From assembly GCA_023142975.1 (NCBI GenBank), contig JAGLIN010000007.1, positions 1 through 6,070 of the forward strand: 6,070 nucleotides of DNA. Reading direction: 5' to 3'. The translations under genes were made by a program, and so were the position numbers. Below the pieces are notes generated by a model that was not told the origin of the DNA, ran no database searches, and saw only the letters and a list, made by a program, of their open reading frames with translations. The stretch's first letter is position 1. The number at the start of each line of letters is the position of its first letter. The DNA is from Candidatus Parcubacteria bacterium (GTDB lineage Bacteria > Patescibacteriota > Minisyncoccia > JAHIHE01 > JAGLIN01). Positions 1-5,033 of this stretch are shown here, piece after piece.

Positions 1-947
1 TTAGAAAAAAAGTCAACCAATAAAACACTAAACCATCCCCCGACAAAAGGACGCAAAAAACAAAAAACGGAATAGAGAGAAGCGCTTGACGCCAACAATC
101 TTTCTCTTTTGTCTGTGTTTAATTTATCGGACAATTTTCCAACATAGAGATTTGTTATTGCAATGAATAGCGCCGAAGCGCCCATCAACGCGCCTATTAA
201 ATAAAATTCTTTTATTATAAAAAATATAAAAATAGGCCAGCCAATCATTACAATTGTTTCTTCGCTGAAAGCAAAATAAGTTATTAAATTTTTTCTCTTG
301 TATCTTCCATATGGCTTTAATATCCTTTTAAGCGCTTTTTTATATGAGAAATCGTGAGGCTCAAATTTTTCTCTGGTCATAAAAAGCGGAATAACAGATG
401 TCAGACTTAAAACTGAGACAATCACAAAAAGACTTTCAAATCCAAATTTTGTCAAAATTATACCTCCAATTACGGGACCTATTATCGCCGCTAAAGTAGA
501 AATAGAAGACATCGCGCTCATTTCTCTTCCTTTGAATCCTCTCGCGCTGTAATGCGCGAAATCTGTATGGAAAGACGGCCAAAATAAAATTCTGTGAATG
601 ATTACAAAAATAATCGCGACGAATATCATCCAGCCATAATTAGGAATTTGAGAAAGAGATAGAAAATATAAAATCGCAAAAGGAATGCTGTAAAAAATAC
701 AATGTTCAAAACCATATTTCGCGGCGGCTTTCGCTCCGAAGGGAAGAGCAAAAAAGTAGAGAGTATACACGACAGCGTAATACAAAAAGACTATTGAAAT
801 AGAATTATATAATCCATACAAATAGAGCGGCTCAAAAATCGCGATCATTGAAAAAGCGAAATTTTTGATCGCGACAGAAGTATAAAGCTCAGTTATCTCA
901 TGCTTGAGATGGTGTTTTAAATAGTGGCTTGTGAAAAAATTGGACAT
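1..947 (-). CDS. Major facilitator superfamily (MFS) transporter, C-terminus beyond the window
   Basis: An open frame of 315 codons begins at the ATG at 947 and runs off the left edge without a stop, so the C-terminal part is missing. The product is strongly hydrophobic, with many membrane segments (for example around residues 25-48, 50-70, 83-98, 104-122, 150-165, 172-190 and 230-246). A central charged stretch near residues 191-220 (REKFEPHDF, KKALKRIL, GRYKRKN) fits the cytoplasmic loop between two six-helix halves of an MFS protein. GKLSDKL at about residues 270-276, followed by TDKRER, resembles the MFS loop motif G-x-L-(S/A)-D-x2-(G)-R/K. The substrate cannot be told. The start lies 16 bp after the tsaC stop, so the two are probably co-transcribed. 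There is no Shine-Dalgarno site before the ATG. The family call is fairly safe; an efflux or nutrient role is unknown. Confidence 0.75.
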   Translation of the reverse strand, partial: MSNFFTSHYLKHHLKHEITELYTSVAIKNFAFSMIAIFEPLYLYGLYNSISIVFLYYAVVYTLYFFALPFGAKAAAKYGFEHCIFYSIPFAILYFLSLSQIPNYGWMIFVAIIFVIIHRILFWPSFHTDFAHYSARGFKGREMSAMSSISTLAAIIGPVIGGIILTKFGFESLFVIVSVLSLTSVIPLFMTREKFEPHDFSYKKALKRILKPYGRYKRKNLITYFAFSEETIVMIGWPIFIFFIIKEFYLIGALMGASALFIAITNLYVGKLSDKLNTDKRERLLASSASLYSVFCFLRPFVGGWFSVLLVDFFS

Positions 948-963
948 AGTGATTTGGGAATTA

Positions 964-1605
964 TTAATTAAACTTCTCAAAAAAATCCTTCATCTTATCT
1001 TTCCCGACAATTCCCGTTCTTAGTATTTTTGGAACAGACGTTGTCAAATCAATAATTGTTGAAGCTGTTGGATTTTTTATATCTCCAGCATCTATAAACA
1101 AATCAGGCGCGAATTTCGCTTTTTTAAATTTAGCAATTATTTCTTTTGATTTCAATAAATTATTTTCCCCGGAAATATTCGCGCTCGTCGCGGTTATCGG
1201 AAAATCTATTTTTTCCATTAATGCTGAAATAAATTCATTATCTGGAATTCTTATGGCCACGGTTTCACCGTTTCCAGTTAAAATATCTGAAACAATATCT
1301 TTTTTTCTTAAAACAACCGTGATCGGTCCTGGCCAGATTTTATTTAATATTTTTTCTACTTTAGAATCAAGACAGGCGATTTTTCTCACCATTTTCAGAT
1401 CTCTGACAATAATTGAAATTGGTTTATTTCTGTCCTGATTTTTTATTTTTTGAATTTTTAAAACAGCATCCTCGTTTAAAGCATTCGCGCCAAGTCCGTA
1501 TAGAGTGTCCGTGGGATAAATAATAACTCCGCCGCTTTTTAGAATTTCAGCAGCGTTATTTAATATTTTTTCTGTGTTATTCAAATCTAATTTTATTTGT
1601 TTCAT
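964..1605 (-). CDS. tsaC: L-threonylcarbamoyladenylate synthase (TsaC/YrdC)
   Basis: This 213-residue protein is the single-domain TsaC type, lacking the extra C-terminal domain of Sua5. TsaC makes threonylcarbamoyl-AMP from threonine, bicarbonate and ATP; TsaD and partners then transfer the carbamoyl group to A37 of ANN-decoding tRNAs (t6A). The family signatures are all present: GGVIIYPTDTLYGLGANA at residues 25-42, the basic KNQDRNKP at 55-62, WPGPITVVL at 91-99, VAIRIPDN at 116-123, TSANISG at 140-146, and an ending with ASTIIDLT (181-188) and ILRTG (194-198). The length matches the family, so it appears complete. It starts at ATG 1605 with no Shine-Dalgarno site; the 181 bp upstream are nearly filled by the 1615-1775 repeat. 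The MFS gene follows after 16 bp. No repeat-derived insertions are visible, unlike MurF. Confidence 0.95.
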   Translation of the reverse strand: MKQIKLDLNNTEKILNNAAEILKSGGVIIYPTDTLYGLGANALNEDAVLKIQKIKNQDRNKPISIIVRDLKMVRKIACLDSKVEKILNKIWPGPITVVLRKKDIVSDILTGNGETVAIRIPDNEFISALMEKIDFPITATSANISGENNLLKSKEIIAKFKKAKFAPDLFIDAGDIKNPTASTIIDLTTSVPKILRTGIVGKDKMKDFFEKFN

Positions 1606-1614
1606 AAATATAAC

Positions 1615-1775
1615 TTTGTCATTCCCGCGGAGGCGGGAATCCAGTAAGTTTCAATAAATAATATCTTTCGTATAATTTTGTTAAGTGAGATTTACTGGAT
1701 CCCAGACATTTTTTCTGGAGTTTATGCTGATGAATATCAGTGCTATCGCTTCAGAAAAAATTCTGGGATGACAAA
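1615..1775. repeat. Composite MITE-like inverted repeat between two genes
   Basis: The ends are inverted copies: TTTGTCATTCC at 1615-1625 and, read on the other strand, TTTGTCATCCC from 1775 inward. An inner inverted pair is perfect over 9 bp (ATCCAGTAA at 1639-1647 and TTACTGGAT at 1692-1700). Each arm is itself a hairpin. The left arm is short (ATTCCCGC..GCGGGAAT, 1620-1640). The right arm is long: CCCAGACATTTTTTCTGGAG at 1701-1720 pairs with CTTCAGAAAAAATTCTGGG (1749-1767) with one bulge and one G-T pair, and has a CTGAT-GAAT-ATCAG hairpin at its tip. About 44 bp of AT-rich spacer sits between the arms. It fills the gap between the UMP kinase fusion and tsaC, and has no coding capacity. 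A related left-arm sequence recurs inside murF at 4277-4303. A non-autonomous mobile element is inferred, not shown. Confidence 0.75.
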
Positions 1776-1786
1776 ATGAGAAAGCT

Positions 1787-3001
1787 CTAAAACTGTTTTA
1801 TCACCGTCCCCACAAATTTCCCCCCATTCAAATAATCCTCAAAATTCTTCAACTTCTTCCCATTTAAAATCACTACTTCTAATCCTAACTTTTCCGCTTC
1901 TCTGCTGGCAATTGGATCAAAGGGCTTGTTCATTCTCGGCTCCCATTTATTCCCAACAATTTTCCGAAAATCTTTCCAGCTTATATTTTTAATTGGCACA
2001 GCGTTTTTATATTTTTTAGGATCTTTATCATAAGCATAATCTATATTTGATAAATTAGCCACTGATTTCACGCCGTAGGTTTTTGCCAAATAAACTGCGT
2101 CATAATCCGTTGACCAACCGGGCTTATATCCGGAGCCGATGATTATCGATTTTTTTGTAATAATTTTTTTATGCGGATCTGTAATAATTTCATTATGCGC
2201 TAAACCGCCAAATAATATTTTCACAAACTGCGCGTTATATCTTGTTGCGTAAATTCCAATCCAGTCTAATTCTTCATTATTTAATTTCCTAACTTTCTTC
2301 CCCGCTTCGTTATACTTTCTATTTAATCCACCTCCTCCGCAAACGATTATAAATTTACTGCCCGCTTTTACTTTTTTTATAATTAACTCTCTGAATTTTT
2401 TGATAAATTTGTAATCAACTTGATCGGGAACTATTAGAGAACCGCCAAGGGAGATGACGTATGTTTTTTTGGTTTGTTTTTCTTTTTTTGCCATTGCTAA
2501 AATTTTATTTAAAAAAACTATTTTTGGTTTATAATATTTTCTGGTTGATAGTCCGTCGTGTTTAATTTTTAAAATTTCATATTTTTTAAGTTCTTCTGAA
2601 TTATTTTTTAAATAATCCTCAAATATTAATCCTTCTTTCCATCCCTTGCTTTTATTATTTATCAAAAATATTTCTATTTTAATTCCATCAATATATTTTA
2701 CAAATCTTGCTCTTTCCAACGGATAGACAGTGCCGACTTTTCCAAAATGTTTAATTAACTTTTTGAGATATTTATTAAACTTGTTATCAACTATAGGAAT
2801 ATATAAATCAATTTCTCCTTGTCCAGCAATCTTTAAACTTGTAGAACCGCGATGCACTACTTTGACTTTTCCTAAAACTTGCTGGATATCTTTTTTTATT
2901 TTACCAAAAACAATTTTCACTTTTGGATTATATGGAACTATTTTTATTTTATCCACATCCGAAAGATGCTCTATCCATTTTTTCTGTTCCTTTGTTAACA
3001 T
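1787..3001 (-). CDS. GrpB-like nucleotidyltransferase fused to archaeal-type UMP kinase
   Basis: The 404-residue product has two parts. Residues 1 to about 170 resemble the GrpB/UPF0157 nucleotidyltransferase-fold family: IVPYNPKVKIVF near the start, HRGSTS (60-65) and GEIDLYIP (72-79) as the nucleotide-binding and acidic motif, and LIFEDYLKNNSEELKKYEILK (about 135-155), which matches the LFRDYLR..PE..xYxxLK end typical of GrpB. Residues 180-404 are an amino-acid-kinase domain of the UMP kinase type: VISLGGSLIVP (182-192), CGGGGLNRKY (221-230), PGWSTDYDAV (294-303), ANLSNIDYAYDKDPKK (315-330), PFDPIASREAE (360-370) and a final VGTVI. UMP kinase makes UDP from UMP and ATP. The GGS form of the first motif is like archaeal enzymes rather than the bacterial KLSGE. 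Met170, just before the lysine-rich linker, could be a remnant or alternative start for the kinase. The gene starts 26 bp after the murF stop and lacks a Shine-Dalgarno site. Confidence 0.85.
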   Translation of the reverse strand: MLTKEQKKWIEHLSDVDKIKIVPYNPKVKIVFGKIKKDIQQVLGKVKVVHRGSTSLKIAGQGEIDLYIPIVDNKFNKYLKKLIKHFGKVGTVYPLERARFVKYIDGIKIEIFLINNKSKGWKEGLIFEDYLKNNSEELKKYEILKIKHDGLSTRKYYKPKIVFLNKILAMAKKEKQTKKTYVISLGGSLIVPDQVDYKFIKKFRELIIKKVKAGSKFIIVCGGGGLNRKYNEAGKKVRKLNNEELDWIGIYATRYNAQFVKILFGGLAHNEIITDPHKKIITKKSIIIGSGYKPGWSTDYDAVYLAKTYGVKSVANLSNIDYAYDKDPKKYKNAVPIKNISWKDFRKIVGNKWEPRMNKPFDPIASREAEKLGLEVVILNGKKLKNFEDYLNGGKFVGTVIKQF

Positions 3002-3027
3002 ATTTTCTGATTATTTTCTTAATTTAT

Positions 3028-4704
3028 TTATCTAATTTTTATTTTCCCCATCACCACCCTCGCCCCCCGACTCTCAAAAAGAACAACGGTTTTTTCATCA
3101 AGATTGTTTTTCAGCATCTCCGCCACTTTACCAAAATCATTTTCAAAAATAAATTTACATCTATTCTTAATTCCTAATTCCTGATTCTTAATTCCCATTA
3201 TATACGCCACATCACAAACCTTTTCTATCCTGCCAAATAATTTTCTATGCACTTCCTCCGATTTATTTCCCAGCTCTATAATCCCAGGAAAAACAATTAT
3301 TTTTTTATAATCCTGATACGCTTCGTCCAAATAATCAAGCGCGGCGATCACGCCGTCAGGATTGGCGCTGTAACTGTCGTCAATAAAAACAGAACTATTC
3401 GGACCGTCTAATTTTCTCATCATAAATTTAGACGGTTTTATTTTTTCCACGGCTCTAGAAATTTCTTCTAAGTCCATCCCCAAATGCTCTGCTACTATTA
3501 TAGCAGACAAAATATTTTCTATATAGTGCTTGCCAAGCAAGTTTAGTTTGAATTTTACAACACCGCTGTCATTGCGAGGAGCTCCGCAGAGCGACGTGGC
3601 AATCCCAGAATTTAATTCTTCAGTTTTAAGCCATAGATAATCAAATTCCACATAATCCTGAAAAACTTTTATATTTTCAGCATCATCTATAGAAAAATAT
3701 TTTATATTCTTGATTCTTAATTCTTGATTCTTAATTCCTAATTTAATATATTCATTATTCCCATTCAAAACCGCCACACCATCTTTCGGCAACGCTTCTA
3801 TCAACTCAAACTTCGCCTTAATCGTATTTTCAATTGATCCAAACAATTCAAGGTGTTGTTCATTTATTCCCGTTAAAATTCCAATTTCTGGTTGGACAAT
3901 CTCACACATTTCTTTAATCTCGCCAATTTTATACGCTCCCATTTCACAGATAAAATAATCGTATTCATCGTTCACTTTATTTAAAACCGTATAAGCCACG
4001 CCAATATTTGTATTATTATTTCCTTCTGTTTTAACGACTTTATATTTCTCGTTTAATATCGCATACAAAAATTCTTTCGTGCTTGTCTTGCCATAACTGC
4101 CCGTAATGCCAATGACTTTTATTTTTCTTAATCCTCTCATTTTTAAACTCGCCCTTTTAATAATTCTCTTTTTCTGAAAATTAAAAAACGGATTTGTGGA
4201 TAAAATGACTACTGTAATTAAAAAAGGAGTGATGAGATATAAAAATAAAAAAAGCAAAATTAAGACCGCGGATCTTGTCATTCCCACGGAAGCGGGAATC
4301 CACGAAAACACAATGATCAAATAGAGAACAATCATCATAAAAAATGTAAGTAATACTCTAAAAGTCAACTTCGGTCTTTTAAAACTTCTTCTTTTTATTT
4401 CTCCTAAAATTTGTAAAAAAGTAAAAGTGAAAAATAATAGCGCTAAATAAATAGAAACTTGCTGACTACCCGTTGGCTCCATAGTCCCATAAGGCTGTGG
4501 AGCCGAGATGCAAAAAATAAAAATTAAAAACAACGCGACTAAATAAAAAATATTATTTTTTATTATTTGTTTATTTTCTTTTAAATATGACATCATTCTA
4601 TCAGCTCTATACTCTTTTATCTGCCAAAGCCACGCAAAATACAAACTATCACGAAGAAGTTTAATGAGGAATAGTGCTAAAATCGTGGTTAAAATAATTG
4701 ACAT
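3028..4704 (-). CDS. murF: MurF-like Mur ligase with N-terminal five-helix membrane domain
   Basis: MurF adds D-Ala-D-Ala to the UDP-MurNAc tripeptide in peptidoglycan synthesis. The ligase part starts near residue 195: ATP-binding ITGSYGKTSTK (200-210), EGNNNTNIG (227-235), CEMGAYKIGEI (253-263), the GINEQHLELFGS segment (279-290), the likely carbamylated lysine K298 in KAKFEL, GKHYIENILSA (391-401), DDSYSANPDG (442-451, the MurF-type ANPD motif), PGIIELG (473-479), and ESRGARVVM (544-552). Before it lie about five membrane helices (2-17, 51-67, 84-100, 114-133, 146-168) in place of the normal substrate-binding N-domain. Positive residues at 30-50 and 101-112 suggest an outside N-terminus and a cytoplasmic ligase. 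Five repeat-derived segments interrupt it: 68-81, 134-146, 323-333, 364-380 and 504-514. It is open throughout and its catalytic motifs are intact, so it is probably functional. The ATG at 4704 has no Shine-Dalgarno site. Confidence 0.88.
   Translation of the reverse strand: MSIILTTILALFLIKLLRDSLYFAWLWQIKEYRADRMMSYLKENKQIIKNNIFYLVALFLIFIFCISAPQPYGTMEPTGSQQVSIYLALLFFTFTFLQILGEIKRRSFKRPKLTFRVLLTFFMMIVLYLIIVFSWIPASVGMTRSAVLILLFLFLYLITPFLITVVILSTNPFFNFQKKRIIKRASLKMRGLRKIKVIGITGSYGKTSTKEFLYAILNEKYKVVKTEGNNNTNIGVAYTVLNKVNDEYDYFICEMGAYKIGEIKEMCEIVQPEIGILTGINEQHLELFGSIENTIKAKFELIEALPKDGVAVLNGNNEYIKLGIKNQELRIKNIKYFSIDDAENIKVFQDYVEFDYLWLKTEELNSGIATSLCGAPRNDSGVVKFKLNLLGKHYIENILSAIIVAEHLGMDLEEISRAVEKIKPSKFMMRKLDGPNSSVFIDDSYSANPDGVIAALDYLDEAYQDYKKIIVFPGIIELGNKSEEVHRKLFGRIEKVCDVAYIMGIKNQELGIKNRCKFIFENDFGKVAEMLKNNLDEKTVVLFESRGARVVMGKIKIR
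3163..3197. repeat. Heptanucleotide tandem repeat (about five ATTCYTR units) inside murF
   Basis: Units ATTCTTA, ATTCCTA, ATTCCTG, ATTCTTA and ATTCCCA follow one another with a period of 7. In the murF frame they read GIKNQELGIKN (residues 504-514). Three units make 21 bp, that is seven residues, so only changes of three units preserve the frame. The same heptamer family is found at 3706-3745. Confidence 0.85.
3568..3605. repeat. GTCATTGCGAG..GGCAATCC palindromic repeat inside murF
   Basis: The ends ATTGC (3571-3575) and GCAAT (3599-3603) form an inverted repeat around a GC-rich core that contrasts with the AT-rich gene. It is read in frame as GIATSLCGAPRND (residues 367-379), between YLWLKTEE and VVKFKLNLLG, which would otherwise join as neighbouring beta segments. 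The GTCATTGCGAG-type ends are a common form of dispersed bacterial palindrome; assignment to a named family would need a database comparison. Confidence 0.75.
3706..3745. repeat. Second heptanucleotide tandem repeat inside murF
   Basis: Units ATTCTTG, ATTCTTA, ATTCTTG, ATTCTTA and ATTCCTA, then a partial ATTTA, run with period 7. In the murF frame they give LGIKNQELRIKN (residues 322-333). Unit types are the same as in the tract at 3163-3197, 500 bp away in the same gene, and the peptides NQELRIKN and NQELGIKN are near copies. Confidence 0.87.
4277..4303. repeat. GTCATTCCC..GGGAATCCA hairpin repeat inside murF membrane domain
   Basis: ATTCCC (4280-4285) and GGGAAT (4294-4299) form an inverted repeat; the whole segment closely matches the left arm of the 1615-1775 element. 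Read on the minus strand it encodes SWIPASVGMTR (residues 134-144), a polar segment set between two hydrophobic helices of MurF. The resemblance of this peptide to the WIPASAGMT string that such repeats give when translated is recognised from general experience, not from a search. Confidence 0.85.
4472..4504. repeat. GGCTCCA..TGGAGCC palindrome, copy in murF
   Basis: This 33-bp palindrome begins GTTGGCTCCATAGTCCC and ends GGCTGTGGAGCC. Its arms pair for about 12 bp with two G-T pairs. It matches the copies at 5757-5790 and 5833-5865 in the hydrolase except around the loop (ATA A here, GCA G there). In MurF it encodes SAPQPYGTMEPTG (residues 67-79), between membrane helices 2 and 3. Confidence 0.88.
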
Positions 4705-4726
4705 TTTTTATTTAAATGATTATATT
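4698..4726 (+). promoter_or_regulatory. Near-consensus sigma-70 promoter for the plus-strand small-ORF unit
   Basis: TTGACA at 4698-4703 is a perfect -35 box. A 17-bp spacer leads to TATATT at 4721-4726, so transcription would start near 4732-4734, about 17 bases before the AAGGAGG of the first small ORF. The -35 box covers the murF start codon (4702-4704, minus strand), so this promoter and murF share sequence. Confidence 0.6.
4719..4724 (-). promoter_or_regulatory. Possible -10 element for murF, overlapping the plus-strand -10
   Basis: On the minus strand 4724-4719 reads TATAAT, 14 bases before the murF ATG, so a transcript would have a leader of only about 7-9 bases. No good -35 is seen at 16-18 bp. 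It overlaps the TATATT box of the opposite promoter, so the two could not be used at the same time. Confidence 0.3.
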
Positions 4727-4746
4727 TGAATAAGAGGAGCTTTAGA

Positions 4747-4836
4747 GATAAGGAGGATGAAAAGAATGAAATTTACTGATAAAATGGCAATAGCTTTTAT
4801 TGTTATCTCAGTAGCAGTGCTAATTTTCTCCTTATT
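4747..4836 (+). promoter_or_regulatory. Shine-Dalgarno site and its sequestering partner (long-range hairpin)
   Basis: The Shine-Dalgarno segment GATAAGGAGGA (4747-4757) is complementary to TTCTCCTTATT (4826-4836), the end of the ORF it serves, over 11 consecutive pairs, two of them G-U, with an 8-bp perfect core AUAAGGAG/CUCCUUAU. In RNA this would close the ribosome site behind a loop of about 68 bases. Translation-limiting pairing of this sort is known from type I toxin mRNAs; its use here is an inference. Confidence 0.4.
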
Positions 4837-4840
4837 CTAA
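4766..4840 (+). CDS. Tiny hydrophobic single-helix peptide (24 residues), unknown family
   Basis: The ORF has 24 codons from ATG 4766 to TAA 4838-4840. A strong AAGGAGG (4750-4756) ends nine bases before this ATG; an in-frame ATG at 4757 touches the site and would give 27 residues but is too close to be used well. The peptide has a short polar start, MKFTDKM, then an unbroken hydrophobic run, AIAFIVISVAVLIFSLF, long enough for one membrane helix. It is on the strand opposite to all the large genes, behind a TTGACA-17-TATATT promoter, and its Shine-Dalgarno site can be masked by its own 3' end. No homologue is recognised. A membrane-active toxin, a small regulatory membrane protein, or a chance ORF in a non-coding RNA are all open; the combined signals favour real translation. 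Confidence 0.5.
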   Translation: MKFTDKMAIAFIVISVAVLIFSLF

Positions 4841-4887
4841 AAGAAAAAAGAGGAGATCAAAATTGTATAAAAAGGGAGGTATGTAAA

Positions 4888-4956
4888 TTGAATGATTATA
4901 GAAAAAATACAATCCTAAAATTAGTAATATTTTTGGTATTGTATTGTATCTTTTAA
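4888..4956 (+). CDS. Second tiny hydrophobic peptide (22 residues, TTG start), unknown family
   Basis: A GGGAGGT site at 4874-4880 lies seven bases before a TTG at 4888, which opens 22 codons ending at TAA 4954-4956. The ATG at 4881 cannot serve, since TAA follows at once. The peptide begins NDYRKN after the start residue, then TILKLVIFLVLYCIF, a basic head followed by a hydrophobic tail similar in plan to the first tiny ORF. It is 47 bp after that ORF on the same strand and is followed within 10 bp by a terminator-like hairpin. An 8-bp inverted pair (AATACAAT 4906-4913, ATTGTATT 4938-4945) lies within it. The TTG start makes it less certain than the first. No family is recognised. Confidence 0.35.
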   Translation: MNDYRKNTILKLVIFLVLYCIF

Positions 4957-4964
4957 TTAAATAT

Positions 4965-4997
4965 ATAAAGAGGTAAAATCTGCTTCTTTATTTTTTT
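4965..4997 (+). terminator. Intrinsic terminator-like hairpin ending the small-ORF unit
   Basis: ATAAAGAGG (4965-4973) pairs with CTTCTTTAT (4983-4991) over 9 bp with one G-U pair and a 9-base loop, and a run of seven T (4991-4997) follows. The stem is AT-rich, so it is weak, but in an AT-rich genome and at the end of two small ORFs the position fits. It lies about 20 bp before the converging end of the hydrolase gene. Confidence 0.5.
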
Positions 4998-4998
4998 A

Positions 4999-5033
4999 TC
5001 TGTGTTCGTCTGCGCCTTTAGTCTGTGTTCGTC
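4999..5033. repeat. Direct repeat of TCTGTGTTCGTC at the end of the hydrolase gene
   Basis: The 12-mer TCTGTGTTCGTC occurs exactly at 4999-5010 and 5022-5033, 23 bp apart. The second copy is inside the hydrolase and encodes its last residues (TNTD); the first is just past its stop at 5018-5020. The repeat appears to have supplied the present C-terminus. Confidence 0.7.

Noticed and set aside
106..120. GTCTGTGTT near 111-119 as another copy of the TCTGTGTTCGTC repeat
   Set aside because: Only nine bases match and they encode normal residues of the MFS loop (LNTDK).
1253..1438. A 61-codon plus-strand ORF
   Set aside because: It lies wholly inside tsaC on the other strand, whose motifs are clear; the frame has no start signal or family likeness.
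2730..3177. Two overlapping plus-strand ORFs across the junction of murF and the kinase fusion
   Set aside because: They are antisense to well-supported genes and have the composition expected from reverse reading of AT-rich coding DNA.
3028..4704. MurF as a pseudogene because of its repeat insertions
   Set aside because: The frame is open from ATG to TAA and all ligase motifs are intact on both sides of every insertion.
4895..4900. Minus-strand TATAAT as promoter of an antisense RNA to the first tiny ORF
   Set aside because: No acceptable -35 at 16-18 bp; with such AT-rich DNA a single -10 match is not evidence, though an antisense RNA would be expected if this is a type I toxin locus.
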